DNA of 64,000 nt from Bradyrhizobium sp. cir1 (GTDB lineage Bacteria; Pseudomonadota; Alphaproteobacteria; Rhizobiales; Xanthobacteraceae), in assembly GCF_014198245.1 (NCBI RefSeq), contig NZ_JACIHE010000020.1:88861-152860 (forward strand), in the 5' to 3' direction. Shown piece after piece: positions 7,893 to 17,630 of the stretch (the stretch's first letter is position 1; the number at the start of each line of letters is the position of its first letter). Made by a program: the position numbers and the translations under genes. Below the pieces are notes generated by a model. It ran no database searches. It saw only the letters and a list, made by a program, of their open reading frames with translations, and had not been told where the DNA came from.

Positions 7893-10529
7893 TCAATGCT
7901 CGCGCTCAACGTGAACGGAGTGAACGGGCGCGTGGTAATGGCTGGCGCCCAGTTCGTGTAGTCTATGATGCAGACGATGATGCGCAAGTTCAAGGGCAGC
8001 TCGCAGCCGCGAGTGTCGCGCTTCATCGGACTTGGGAGCAAGCGTGTCCATATAGGCGATCGATCCCTCGATTTGTGCAAGGACCGAGACTGCATCCGCG
8101 GTGGCAAAGATGGGCATCTCGCCTACTTTGACATAAACCGCACTGGTGTGCGCCGCAATGTCGGCCTCGCGCCCGGCGACACTGCCCCGAACGCGCAGCG
8201 CGATCCAGCATGACTCGCTGATGGCCAGCGAGAGCTGTCCCTTGCACGACAAGCCGCCACATCTGACCTCCTCGACGACGCTGCCGTTACGGATCAGCTC
8301 CAGGCGCGCTGGCGGAACGCTGACCGATTCGATTCGCCAGTCGATCGTGAGGGTGCCGCCTGAACGGGGAAGCGCCACCGTTCCTCCGGGGCGCCGTCCT
8401 TCAACGGTCATCTCAACCAGAGGTCCGACAGTAATGAACGTGTCCCCCCTACGTACGGCATCCATCCAGTTGCGATACGTGAAGTCGCGTTCGCCAAGCC
8501 ATACATAGGTCCGCGAGCCCCCGAGGAGCGCGGCCGCGTCCATCTTGTCGGAGCCGGCTACCAGCGGCAGATGGTATCCGATGTTGAGATAACGATACCA
8601 GTCGGCGAGTCCAAATGCGCTGATCTGCGCGGTCCGCGGGTTGAACGACATCATTTCGATGGCGTCGACAAGGCCGAGCACAATGTCAGCCGCCCGCTCC
8701 GCCTGCGGATTCGGCGCGTGCGGCATGACCACCAGTCCACCTTGCTGGCGGCAGCGCTCCGCCCAGTCGGCCATGGTCGCTTCCAGAACATCGCCGATCG
8801 CAGCTTCGTTGGGCCCGCCGCAAGAGAGCGGATTGATCATCTCACCTTCGTAGCCAAGCAAAGATATGTGCCCCAGAACCTGCATCCGGTTCTCCGTGCC
8901 GACCCGCACAAGAAATTCTCCGTCCCCGCCGAAATCCTTTGCCCCCATCGTCGTGCGTCCGTCGAAATCGGCAACGTTTGTGAATAGCTCGCCCCATTGT
9001 GCGGCGAGCAAGTTGACCACGTTGACGCCTTCCGCCTTACCCTCAAGCAGCGCTGTCTGCGGGCTCAGGAAATGGACGTGCGTATCAGAGCTAACCCATC
9101 CCTGTTCGCGCCAGCGCAGCACACGATCGAGCTCAAAGGTGAGATTCTCCGTCGTTGCAGTGATTTCGACGATGGTGCGCAGCGGGCGCACCTCAAACCC
9201 CCTGCGGATCTCTACGAACACGGGCCCGAGCGGCAGGTTTGCGTCGCAACTGCCATCCACGTAGGCGTACTGATTCAGCCCATTGGCAAATTCGCCCGAG
9301 AAGTCCTCGAACCTGCCGGTATTGACCTTGCGGTGATGTCCCTTGGGTGGCAGATACTCTCCTTGCGCACCATGGACATGCAGCCGCGCGGCAACACGCG
9401 CGCCGCTGCCCTTCTCCACGATGCGGATCTTGACCGGCCTTGTGGCCGGTTCGACCGTCGCCACATTGAGCGAGGCGCCGCCTGCGTTACCGCCACCTTC
9501 CAACGATGGAAGATCGAACATGTGCAAGCGGCCATCGTCGGAGCGCAGATAGAGCCTTGCGTCCGGATGCGCGGAGTACTCGACGATGACTTCGTTGTCG
9601 GAGCGCACGGGCTGCACATCAACTTTGGCGCCCAGCCAATCCGCTCTGGAGTACTCGAGCACTGCGCGGGCCGAGATAACCGTGCCGAGGTCCATGCCGA
9701 TCTGCTCGCCTCGATCGTCGACATCGAGCTCGCCAAGCTTGTTGAGATGGACCCCGGGCGGCAGCCTCACTTTCAGCTTGCGACGGCCCTGGAGGCGCAG
9801 CGGGTGCTGGGTGAGCGCTGTCGTGGTCACCGCAAAGACAAGCGAGATTTCCTGTTCCGCGCGCAAGCTTAGCGCCGATAGCTCCTTGTCCGGGTAGGGA
9901 TTCGGGAGCGCGTAAAGCCACAGGTTCTCACCTTGTCGATCCATGCGTCCCGATTGGGTGCGGGCCTCGCCCTGGAAGAAGCTCCCCCCCGGCGCTCTGC
10001 CAAGTACAAAGTCCTCGCCGGTGCTTGCATGCACGATGGGCGCGCGTAGCGGCAGGGCGGCGAACGCACTCGCGCTCCAGGAGATGTGGTTCTGCTGGAT
10101 CGCGAAGCGGCGCAGCACCGGCACTTCGGTCTCGGTCCCGTCGGCGTAGCGGAGCCCGTATGTCGCGACCCGGTCGCCGAGTAGATTGCCTTCCACAGGC
10201 AGCGTAGCCGGGCCGATCTCTCCAAAACCCTCTGGGCTTGTACTGGGGCGGTCTGCCGCCACTTGCACGAACAGCACATAGCTCGCCATTGTCGGCGGCA
10301 ACGCGATTACGGCAGGACGGCCCCCGGGGCGCAGCTCCAGCACATCCGGTCCTGTTTCGCTGCCGAACAGAAAGGGCATGCCGCGATGGGTCTGCAGCCC
10401 GCGAAGCGAATCGATCCAGCCAGTGTCGCCCGGACGGCTGGCGAAACCTTCAGGCGCATTTGCACGCCTGGCGTTGAAATATTGCTTCAAATCCAGAGGC
10501 GTGAAGTGCGGCGATGAAGGCGTTTTCAT
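7893..10529 (-). CDS. CehA/McbA-family metallohydrolase (PHP-like)
   Basis: 878 aa. The C-terminal half has the metal-binding SSDTHVHF (about 480), MPHAPNP (about 600) and GSDKM (about 660) motifs of the CehA/McbA group, which includes carbaryl hydrolases. The N-terminal half is rich in beta strands and probably a substrate-recognition or carbohydrate-binding-like part. No clear signal peptide is seen. It lies about 120 bp downstream of the MFS gene on the same strand, so import and hydrolysis of the same compound is plausible. The actual ester, amide or carbamate substrate cannot be read from sequence. Confidence 0.75.
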   Translation of the reverse strand: MKTPSSPHFTPLDLKQYFNARRANAPEGFASRPGDTGWIDSLRGLQTHRGMPFLFGSETGPDVLELRPGGRPAVIALPPTMASYVLFVQVAADRPSTSPEGFGEIGPATLPVEGNLLGDRVATYGLRYADGTETEVPVLRRFAIQQNHISWSASAFAALPLRAPIVHASTGEDFVLGRAPGGSFFQGEARTQSGRMDRQGENLWLYALPNPYPDKELSALSLRAEQEISLVFAVTTTALTQHPLRLQGRRKLKVRLPPGVHLNKLGELDVDDRGEQIGMDLGTVISARAVLEYSRADWLGAKVDVQPVRSDNEVIVEYSAHPDARLYLRSDDGRLHMFDLPSLEGGGNAGGASLNVATVEPATRPVKIRIVEKGSGARVAARLHVHGAQGEYLPPKGHHRKVNTGRFEDFSGEFANGLNQYAYVDGSCDANLPLGPVFVEIRRGFEVRPLRTIVEITATTENLTFELDRVLRWREQGWVSSDTHVHFLSPQTALLEGKAEGVNVVNLLAAQWGELFTNVADFDGRTTMGAKDFGGDGEFLVRVGTENRMQVLGHISLLGYEGEMINPLSCGGPNEAAIGDVLEATMADWAERCRQQGGLVVMPHAPNPQAERAADIVLGLVDAIEMMSFNPRTAQISAFGLADWYRYLNIGYHLPLVAGSDKMDAAALLGGSRTYVWLGERDFTYRNWMDAVRRGDTFITVGPLVEMTVEGRRPGGTVALPRSGGTLTIDWRIESVSVPPARLELIRNGSVVEEVRCGGLSCKGQLSLAISESCWIALRVRGSVAGREADIAAHTSAVYVKVGEMPIFATADAVSVLAQIEGSIAYMDTLAPKSDEARHSRLRAALELAHHRLHHRLHELGASHYHAPVHSVHVEREH

Positions 10530-10649
10530 TCGTTGGACCCCAGTTCAGGAATTCGTCGGCCCGCAAGCGAGCCTTGCCCGATCAATTTCCTCGGACAAGA
10601 AACGCTTGCATCTGCCCTGGCTAGCCGGAAAGCAGCAGGCAGGCCGCCT

Positions 10650-11975
10650 TCAATCACCGATGTAGACGCGGCCGCGCTTCTTAGCGATGTGGTAGACTAC
10701 GACGCTGAGCAGCGCGATGAACGAGCCGTACACGGGAAACATCCAGGCAATTTTCTCGCGCTGCAGCCAGACCATCAAATAGGGTGACGTTCCGCCGAAC
10801 AGCGAGACACCGAGTGCATAACCAAGAGCTACGCCCGTTGTCCGTACCGCACGCGGCATCAGAGTGGTCGCGATGAAGTTGTAGAGACCCATGTTGAAGC
10901 CAACAATGGCGCCGCCGAACACCGTGACAAAGAAGAACGTGGAGATGCTCTTTTCCGAGTAGAGCAGCGTCAGGAAGAAGCACGGGATGAGCAGCAGCCG
11001 CAGCAACGTGAACGCGCGCGAGGGCCGTACCTTGTCCGCGAAGGCGCCGACAAGGGGCGCGGACAGCATCCAAGTCAGAACCATCAGTGTCATGATTCCG
11101 TACACAGATGTGCTGTTCTCCTTGAACACAGTATTGGCCATGTTGGGCAGACCGGCGTTCCAGGCATAATTGGCAATCTGCATCGACCCGATGACGAGGA
11201 TGACAGTCAGCAGGGATAGCCGCACGCCCCACAGCGTCCTCCATACCCCACCGATCGTTTCCTGAATGCGCGAAGCCTCATCCTGCCGATGCATGGCCCG
11301 ACGGATCAACGTCTCCGGCACCGCGGTGCGCAGATAGATGATCAACAGACCCAGCACGCCACCGACCGCGAAGGGTATGCGCCAGGCCCATTCGCGCATC
11401 ACATCGGGAGCCACCGAGGCACTCACCAGGAAGGCGACCAGACTAGATCCGAGGTTTCCCAGCTGGATGAACGTGCCGCCGATCAGACCAAGAAAACGTC
11501 CCTCCTTCCCGGGCGGCGCCAGTTCAATTGCGATGGCATTGGCAACGCCAGCTTCAGCACCCGTGGCAAGCCCCTGAATCAGTCGCATGATGAGCAGCGC
11601 CACGGCCGCCATGACGCCAATGTCCTTGTAGGTCGGCAATAAGGATATCAATAGCGAGCAAACCGCCATGGCCGTGACCGAAATCAGCATGACGCGCTTG
11701 TGGCTGATGCGATCGGCGACCGGCCCCAGCAGCGCCGCGCCGAGGGGCCGCGCGAAGAAACCGGCCCCATACACGGCCAGTCCCGCAAGCAGCGAGGTCG
11801 TCGGATCCTCAGAAGGAAAGAAGTGGGGCGAAAGAAACGCCGCCATCGCGCCATAGATGTTCCAGTCGTACCACTCCAGAGCTACGCCTCCTCCGAGGCC
11901 GGCGGTCATCCGTCTGTTCGCAACTGCATTGTCAAGCTGGATGGATACAGCGCTGGGCTGAGCAACAATGTTCAT
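10650..11975 (-). CDS. MFS transporter, metabolite:H+ symporter (ShiA/ProP-like)
   Basis: 441 aa with about 12 hydrophobic segments. GGGVALEWYDWNIYG near the start and RPLGAALLGPVADRISHKR (motif A region) are hallmarks of the MHS branch, which imports organic acids, betaines or aromatic acids. The ATG at 11975 is preferred because GAGGA precedes it at the right distance; a TTG at 12041 is also in frame but adds a poor extension. It is divergent from the enoyl-CoA hydratase gene, with LacI-type operators in between. Confidence 0.85.
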   Translation of the reverse strand: MNIVAQPSAVSIQLDNAVANRRMTAGLGGGVALEWYDWNIYGAMAAFLSPHFFPSEDPTTSLLAGLAVYGAGFFARPLGAALLGPVADRISHKRVMLISVTAMAVCSLLISLLPTYKDIGVMAAVALLIMRLIQGLATGAEAGVANAIAIELAPPGKEGRFLGLIGGTFIQLGNLGSSLVAFLVSASVAPDVMREWAWRIPFAVGGVLGLLIIYLRTAVPETLIRRAMHRQDEASRIQETIGGVWRTLWGVRLSLLTVILVIGSMQIANYAWNAGLPNMANTVFKENSTSVYGIMTLMVLTWMLSAPLVGAFADKVRPSRAFTLLRLLLIPCFFLTLLYSEKSISTFFFVTVFGGAIVGFNMGLYNFIATTLMPRAVRTTGVALGYALGVSLFGGTSPYLMVWLQREKIAWMFPVYGSFIALLSVVVYHIAKKRGRVYIGD

Positions 11976-12457
11976 GGGTCCTCGGGTTCTATTGATGACA
12001 TTGATGGTGTTGCGGGTCGGGACAGCCGCTCGTCGGCTCAACTGCTCCCGCCACGGCGTGGTCTACGAGAGCGGCGGCCTTGAGCGGGCCGGCCCGAGAA
12101 AGCGCAGGCGCAAAAGCTGGCCGGCATGCTGACCGTAAGCCCGCCTCGCTTCACCTAATTGCGGGCTCTGCCTCACGAGCGACCATTGCACGACCTCAGC
12201 CGCGCGGGACGCCTCGGTCGCTGTTAGCGACTTGCGCGGCGGCTCGCATGAAGCGCGCCCCGGATTCCATGCCATCCCCATGGCTAGCCTTCCTCCTGTT
12301 GCTCTAAGCGCGCTTCTGAAGAAGCTGATATTCTTGCTGGCAGCGCGGCGTCACAATAGGCGTCGCAGCGTCAATGAAATCCCTCAGATGCGGCCCACTC
12401 TCGCCGGCCGCACGCTTCCGGTTTCCCGCAGCACTGGGTTATCTTCTTGTCGATTTC

Positions 12458-12471
12458 TGAAATCGATTTCA
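12458..12471. promoter_or_regulatory. LacI-type operator, site 2
   Basis: TGAAATCGATTTCA, identical to site 1 and sharing the following CACC. It lies between the divergent MFS and hydratase genes, 198 bp before the hydratase start. Confidence 0.7.
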
Positions 12472-12611
12472 CACCAAAGTAGGCCATTTGAACTGCAAGT
12501 CAAGCCGCATTAAGGAGCATGCCGCCTTCTCTTCTCACTGTCAGCGGGTTGAGCCAGCTCCGCAAAAAGCTAAACCGGCCAAAACGAAGCTTCAAAAGGG
12601 CCTCGTTGCCA

Positions 12612-12625
12612 AGAAATCGATTTCA
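12612..12625. promoter_or_regulatory. LacI-type operator, site 3
   Basis: AGAAATCGATTTCA keeps the 12-bp palindromic core GAAATCGATTTC. It lies 44 bp before the hydratase start codon, where a bound repressor would block transcription. Sites 2 and 3 are 154 bp apart, close enough for looping. Confidence 0.65.
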
Positions 12626-12668
12626 GTCTAAGCCCGCGACTCTCATATTCCTTCCGGAGAACCGCTCC

Positions 12669-13454
12669 ATGACCGAGACGTCGTCCGATCTCATTCTCTC
12701 AACATCTGTCGCGCCCCACGTGCGTCTCTTCACGCTGAATAGGACATCGAAACGAAACGCCTTGAGCAACGATCTGATCCTGGAGCTTGCCGCCACTTTG
12801 CGCCGTGCCGCAGTCGATGAGGATGTCCGCTGTGTCGTGCTTTGTGGCAGCGATGCGTTCTTCTCCGCTGGAGCCGACATCAAGGAGATGCGAGAACGCG
12901 GTTTTGAGGCAATCGACAATTCCGCGCGACGTTCTGCCTGGCGGGACATCGCCAATTTCCCCAAGCCCCTCATTGCCGCGGTCGAGGGCATTTGCTTCGG
13001 CGGCGGCCACGAATTGGCGCTGCTCGCGGATATCGTGATAGCAGGCGAAGAAGCGGTATTTGGGCAGCCTGAGATTAACATCGGGATATTGCCGGGTGAC
13101 GGCGCAACGCAAAGGCTGACCCGTGTGGCTGGCAAATCTCTGGCCATGTTGGTGATCTTGAGCGGCCAATCCATCACGGCGCGGATTGCGATGCAGGCCG
13201 GTCTTGTGGCGGAAGTTGTCGAAAGCGGTAGGGCGAAGATTCGTGCGCTCGAACTAGCCGATCTGATTGCGCAAAAGCCCCCCCGTTCGGCTGAACTTGC
13301 CAAAGCGGCCGTTCTCGCAGCGTTTCAAACCACGCTCGACGCCGGGCTCGAGTTCGAGCGGCAAGCGATACGTCACGCTTTCAGCACAGCTGACCAGCAG
13401 GAGGGAATGAACGCCTTCTTTGAGAAGAGGCCGCCGAACTATCGCGGGAAATAG
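12669..13454 (+). CDS. enoyl-CoA hydratase/isomerase family protein
   Basis: 261 aa, the normal crotonase length. It shows the CoA-binding SAGADIKEM, the oxyanion-hole GICFGGGHELALLADI and a hydratase-like FGQPEINIGILPGDG, where acidic residues are catalytic in true hydratases. The open frame runs from 12519, but ATG 12669, preceded by CCGGAGA, gives the standard N-terminus (TSSDLILSTSVAPHVRLFTL). The gene probably takes part in CoA-thioester catabolism of the compound imported by the neighbouring MFS transporter. Regulation by the LacI-family protein is inferred from the operators upstream. Confidence 0.85.
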   Translation: MTETSSDLILSTSVAPHVRLFTLNRTSKRNALSNDLILELAATLRRAAVDEDVRCVVLCGSDAFFSAGADIKEMRERGFEAIDNSARRSAWRDIANFPKPLIAAVEGICFGGGHELALLADIVIAGEEAVFGQPEINIGILPGDGATQRLTRVAGKSLAMLVILSGQSITARIAMQAGLVAEVVESGRAKIRALELADLIAQKPPRSAELAKAAVLAAFQTTLDAGLEFERQAIRHAFSTADQQEGMNAFFEKRPPNYRGK

Positions 13455-13514
13455 CCAGCGCGATTTGCTGCACGCGGTGTCGCCGACGAAGCTCGCCCGC
13501 GCAACATGCGGTGT

Positions 13515-14725
13515 TCAACACTCCTTCGGCTCGACCGGGCCGGCGCTACGGGCCACGATCTCGTATTGGCCGGCCTTTGCCACGCCAATGTACATGTTCA
13601 TCCTGCAGTGGCGCTTGCCCGGCACCATCTCCGCCGGCCCACCGGGCCCTTGCGCAATCTTGGCGTGGTCGAGCGCGGCAGCGACGGCCTCGCGGTCAAT
13701 TGTACCGGCCTCCCTCACTGCGGCTTCCCACAGCTTCAGTCCTCGATAAGTGCCGGTCGCGGCGCTGCCTGCTGAGAACCGGAATTTGCCAGGAAACTGC
13801 TTTTCGTAGGCCCACTGAATTTTGGCGCTCACCGGATCTTCGACCGCCAGTGCCTTGTAATAGTCGAGGCTGCTGGCGAGGCCCTCGATCTCGTGAGCCT
13901 GATTCATTTCGAGCGTGTTCTCGTCGTAGTAGACGCAGCCCAGCTGTCCCCCATTCCTGGAAAAGCCCGCTTCATAAAGCTGCTTGAAGAAGGAGCCGAC
14001 GCCAGGGGGGATGACGCAATTGAAGACCACGTCTACTTTGTTGGACGTGATGCGGCTCACGGTCGATGAAAAATCGATCTGGTCGAGCGGGTAGTACTCC
14101 TCGAACACCACCTCCCCGCCGCTGCTCTCGATCACCTTGCGCGCATAGGCGTTGATTGTTTGTGGCCAGACATAGTTGGAGCCAGGAAGCGCGAAGCGTC
14201 TGCCACCGTTTTTGAGATGAACCGGTCGCAATTCTGCGCCGGTACCGGGCCGGTGCAGAACAGATAGGGCGTGCACTCCCTGCCTTCGTAAGCCTGCGGA
14301 TAGATGTAGAGCGTCTTGCCACGAGAGATGATGATGTCCTTGATGGCGTTGCGCATCGAGCTCGCAATGCCGCCGAGCACCAGGTCGACTTTGTCTCGCT
14401 GAATCAGCTTGCGGACATTGCCAACGGCGACAGACTCGTTGGACGCGGTGTCCTCGATCAGGAGCTCGATGGGGCGCCCCAGCAAACCACCAGTCTCGTT
14501 GATCTCGTTGACCACCATGCGAGCGACATTGGCGTCGGTATTCCCGGCAAAGCCGAGTGCCCCCGTAAGGTCGGTAGCAATGCCTATCCTGATCGGGCCT
14601 TCGGCGGCGTTGGCCCAGTCAGGACGGATCACCCAGCTGCCCGGCCCGGCCGCGATGGCCGCAGACGCAAAGGCGAAATTGCCGAGAAAGCGGCGGCGGC
14701 TGAGTTGTCGGTGATCATTCAACAT
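13515..14725 (-). pseudogene. urea/amide-type ABC transporter substrate-binding protein, duplicated and frameshifted
   Basis: A near-identical second copy of the binding protein at 18693-19913, including the Tat-type start LSRRRFLGNFAFASAA. Around 14210-14225 it has lost ten bases relative to the intact copy: the intact FIPWLIKNGG reads FISK in frame 1 and resumes as HLKNGGRRF in frame 2. Both halves otherwise align end to end (frame 1 14132-14725, frame 2 13515-about 14220). The start ATG at 14725 follows GGGGAGG. A decayed sigma-54-like promoter lies just upstream. Presumed non-functional. Confidence 0.85.
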
Positions 14726-14753
14726 GGAACTGACCTCCCCTTGGCTCATGGCC

Positions 14754-14769
14754 TTAAATCCACGTGCCC
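14754..14769 (-). promoter_or_regulatory. decayed sigma-54-like promoter of the duplicated binding-protein gene
   Basis: On the minus strand the -24 half reads GGGCACG followed by TGGA, exactly as in the intact element at 51651-51665, but the -12 half reads TTTA instead of TTGC. It lies about 30 bp before the start codon and 75 bp from the TTGGGTA motif at 14844. The layout matches the intact promoter, so I read this as a promoter that decayed with its gene. Confidence 0.5.
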
Positions 14770-14843
14770 TGCTCTTTCCGGGGGCGCGGCAGCCTGAAAG
14801 CTATCCCTCATTTTTGGTTTCAAGCAGCCTCTTCCGCTCGCGT

Positions 14844-14860
14844 TTGGGTAAAATCGCGTA
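14844..14860. promoter_or_regulatory. TTGGGTA-type direct repeat, degenerate (site e)
   Basis: TTGGGTAAAATCGCGTA: one perfect unit and, ten bases on, a degenerate unit (TCGCGTA). It lies 119 bp before the start of the duplicated binding-protein gene, nearly the same distance as the repeat of the sugar ABC operon (118 bp). Confidence 0.45.
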
Positions 14861-14873
14861 ACGAAGGCAGCAT

Positions 14874-16130
14874 TCAGGACAGTCTGAAAAACTCCCTCGC
14901 GTTCTCGCCAAGGATTCTGACTGCCAAGCGCTCTGCGTCTCGCGACCGAAAGTAACCGTTCGCGACTTTTTCGTTCAGAACCTCGCCGATCAACCGGCGC
15001 GCGCCCTGTATCGCGGCAAACGTCTCCTCAACGTGAAGACAATCTCCTCCAATCATCATTCGCGATTCATCTGGCAAAACTTCAATGGCTTCGTGCAGGG
15101 CGAGCTTGAAATGGGACGGGCTCAACAGAAAAGACCAGCACAAATCGAGCCAGACATTTCGATAAACAAAGGCCATTCCCAACAGGTCCCGGCTCCATGG
15201 ATAGGCCAAATGCATCAGCAGAAAGCGGGTCCGAGGATGACGCTCAATCAACCCGGTCATACGTAGCGGGTGGGAGCCGCTTATGATTGCCGTTCCAAGA
15301 TGAGTTTGGACTGGCAGGTCGGCCTCGCCTGCGAGTTGGCAAAACAAGTCGACGACAAAGTCGCAGAACGCCTTGCGCGCCGCAGGGGATGGAGACCTTT
15401 GTCCCCAAGCCTGCCGAGCCAGTTCCTCATTCGGTTCGTCAAAGCTTAGATCCCGGTCATAGGCGAGTGCGTTTTTGAGCGCAACGTGATTGCGCCGGGC
15501 GCAGCCGGCTACGAGCTCACGGATTGCGTCGCAATAATCATCGAAGGTTTTCACCTCCATGCCGAGGCGCCGCAGCAACGTATGCCCGCAATTTCCATTA
15601 TGATCGCAAGATTCGGGGTGCCAGCCGAGGGCGAATGCGTTAATGCGCAGGACCGCATCGTAACTTTGTCCAAGGACCGGCCGCGGATCCATCAACGGAT
15701 CGAGAAACGGGTCCGTTACGATCCTTCCGATGGCGGCCCGCCCAATCACTTCACTTGGCCATGCCGCCTCCTTGTGACGCAAGCGCACTGACGCGTCTAC
15801 CGCCTCCCAGTTGTCGCGCGTGATTCCAGTGTCGGCGACGCCGTAAAGCTCGGCGACTCCGCGGACGAGGTTACGGACGAATGCGTTCGATCCGCTCCTC
15901 TCGAGGAACGGAGCAAGGGCCTCCCAGGTGGTCGGCTCGGTGGGGCTAGATATCATATTGCTCGTTGCCTTGGGCTCGGATGGCAGCACGTGGCTCGTCC
16001 AAGCCGCATAGCTCTGTTGGAACAGTTTCAACAGATTTATGTCCGGGCCGTGTGCGACCTCGGGCATGTGATGTTCATGGACATCGACGACTTGGCACGC
16101 ATTCACAAAATCGCGTATGGTTTCGGACAT
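14874..16130 (-). CDS. amidohydrolase-family protein (TIM-barrel metal hydrolase)
   Basis: 418 aa. The N-terminal VVDVHEHHMPEV gives the first metal-binding HxH-like motif. HVALKNALAYDRDL may hold a bridging lysine, QTHLG and LLMHLAYPW give further histidines, and MMIGGDCLH the final acidic ligand. This order is typical of the Amidohydrolase_2 group (decarboxylases, lactonases, uronate-isomerase-like). The start ATG at 16130 is chosen because AGAGGGG precedes it; an in-frame ATG seven codons upstream lacks this. It is the last gene after the ABC transporter genes, so it likely acts on the imported compound. Confidence 0.75.
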   Translation of the reverse strand: MSETIRDFVNACQVVDVHEHHMPEVAHGPDINLLKLFQQSYAAWTSHVLPSEPKATSNMISSPTEPTTWEALAPFLERSGSNAFVRNLVRGVAELYGVADTGITRDNWEAVDASVRLRHKEAAWPSEVIGRAAIGRIVTDPFLDPLMDPRPVLGQSYDAVLRINAFALGWHPESCDHNGNCGHTLLRRLGMEVKTFDDYCDAIRELVAGCARRNHVALKNALAYDRDLSFDEPNEELARQAWGQRSPSPAARKAFCDFVVDLFCQLAGEADLPVQTHLGTAIISGSHPLRMTGLIERHPRTRFLLMHLAYPWSRDLLGMAFVYRNVWLDLCWSFLLSPSHFKLALHEAIEVLPDESRMMIGGDCLHVEETFAAIQGARRLIGEVLNEKVANGYFRSRDAERLAVRILGENAREFFRLS

Positions 16131-16207
16131 AGCCCCTCTCTGTTCAGCCATCGCAAGGAACTCGAATGCGCCACCTGCGACCAGGAGGTGGCCGCCGGCA
16201 AACGCCT

Positions 16208-16903
16208 CTACGGCGCCAGATACGTCAACAGTCGCGGGTCGTTGCGCAGCTGTTGCGCCGGGCCCGAAAGCGCGACACGGCCGCGATCGAGCACATAAGC
16301 CTGCTCCGCTACACGCATTGCGAGGTCGAGATGTTGCTCGACGATGATGATGGCGATCTCTCTCGCCAGCTCGACCAAGCGCTCGGTGATCTCCTCGATG
16401 ACGCCGATCCAGACACCCTCGGTCGGCTCATCCAGCAGCAGGAGTTTAGGGTTTCCGAGGATAGCGCGCCCGATTGCGAGCATCTTGCGCTCGCCACCGG
16501 AGAGCGTTCCGGCCGGCTGATCGAGACGCTGGCCGAGTTTCGGAAACATCCTCATCACCCGGTCCACCGCCGATCCATCGCGTTGCAAAAGCGATCCGAC
16601 GGCGAGATTGTCACGCACAGAGAGGCGCGCGAACACTGAATGCTCTTGCGGCACATATCCAATGCCGGCCCGCACCCGCACTTCGGTCCGCCGACGATCG
16701 ATGTCTTGGCCGTTGAACTGCAGGCCGCCCTTCCATGCCGGCAGTTCGCCCACAATCGTTTTCATGAGCGTGCTCTTTCCGGCGCCGTTGCGGCCGAGGA
16801 CGGCCACCCCGCCACGCGGCGGGATGGCCATATTGACGCCGAACAAGACTTGGCTGCGTCCATAGCCGGCATCGAGATGCTTGATATTCAGGAATTCAGG
16901 CAC
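16208..16903 (-). CDS. ABC transporter ATPase, LivF/UrtE type
   Basis: 231 aa from a GTG at 16903 that overlaps the end of the preceding ATPase gene by 8 bp; the longer open frame to 16951 is out of keeping with the family N-terminus. Walker A is GRNGAGKST, the signature LSGGERKMLAIGRA, and Walker B LLLLDEPTEGV. It is the second cytoplasmic ATPase of a five-part branched-chain-amino-acid/urea-type importer encoded by 20773-16208. Confidence 0.88.
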   Translation of the reverse strand: MPEFLNIKHLDAGYGRSQVLFGVNMAIPPRGGVAVLGRNGAGKSTLMKTIVGELPAWKGGLQFNGQDIDRRRTEVRVRAGIGYVPQEHSVFARLSVRDNLAVGSLLQRDGSAVDRVMRMFPKLGQRLDQPAGTLSGGERKMLAIGRAILGNPKLLLLDEPTEGVWIGVIEEITERLVELAREIAIIIVEQHLDLAMRVAEQAYVLDRGRVALSGPAQQLRNDPRLLTYLAP

Positions 16904-17630
16904 GGCGCAGATAAATCTCCTGGACGCTTCTGTTGGCCTGGATCTCGGCAACCGTTCCTGACGCCAGCACCCTGCCCTGATCGAGCACGGTCAGGCGGTC
17001 GCAGATGTCGCGGATGAAATCCAGGTCGTGCTCCACGATGACGATCGAGCAATGCTGTTTGATCGGCTGCAGCAATTCGCCGGTGAGGCGTCGCTCCTCC
17101 AGGCTCATGCCGCCGGTGGGCTCGTCCAACAGCAGCAGGCGCGGTCGGCATGCGAGCGCCATCGCGATCTCCAACCACTGCTGCTGCCCGTGAGATAGGG
17201 TCGCCGCAGCATCAAAGGCGCGATCGGCGAGCCGGAACTGGAGGAGCATCGTCATGACCTCCTCGTGCAGTCGTCCTCGAGTGCGCGAGAACGCCAGGTC
17301 AAGCAGTGACGACCGGGCCTGCAGCGCGAGCAGAATGTTGTCGTAAAGCGTGAGGGTCGGTAGCACGGCGGTGATCTGGAATTTCAGGCTCATGCCGGCT
17401 CGCGCACGCTCTGGCGGCGTAAACGAGGTGACGTCAGTATTGATGAACGTCACCTTGCCTCGGGTCGGCACGAGCGCACCTGCAAGACACTTCATCAGCG
17501 TGCTCTTGCCCGAGCCGTTCGGCCCGATGAGGCCATGAAACTCTCTCTCGCCGACCGTGAGCGCCGCTCCGTCCAGCGCGGTGAGCTTGCCAAAGACCTT
17601 GGAGATGCCGGCGGCTTCAAGGAGCGGCAT
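16896..17630 (-). CDS. ABC transporter ATPase, LivG/UrtD type
   Basis: 244 aa. Walker A is GPNGSGKST, Walker B LLLLDEPTGGM. The signature LSHGQQQWLEIAMALA, with HGQ in place of GGQ, is typical of the UrtD subgroup (urea/short-chain amide). It overlaps both its upstream permease gene (14 bp) and the downstream ATPase gene (8 bp), so the operon is translationally coupled. Confidence 0.88.
   Translation of the reverse strand: MPLLEAAGISKVFGKLTALDGAALTVGEREFHGLIGPNGSGKSTLMKCLAGALVPTRGKVTFINTDVTSFTPPERARAGMSLKFQITAVLPTLTLYDNILLALQARSSLLDLAFSRTRGRLHEEVMTMLLQFRLADRAFDAAATLSHGQQQWLEIAMALACRPRLLLLDEPTGGMSLEERRLTGELLQPIKQHCSIVIVEHDLDFIRDICDRLTVLDQGRVLASGTVAEIQANRSVQEIYLRRA

Larger units (their letters stand above)
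11976..12668. other. divergent intergenic region, MFS / enoyl-CoA hydratase
   Basis: Nearly 700 bp without a convincing gene. It holds two LacI-type palindromes (12458 and 12612). Open frames in this stretch show no recognisable protein motif. Confidence 0.5.

Noticed and set aside
9000..9900. Long plus-strand frame of 291 codons
   Set aside because: It lies antisense within the CehA/McbA-like gene, whose family motifs are clear on the other strand.
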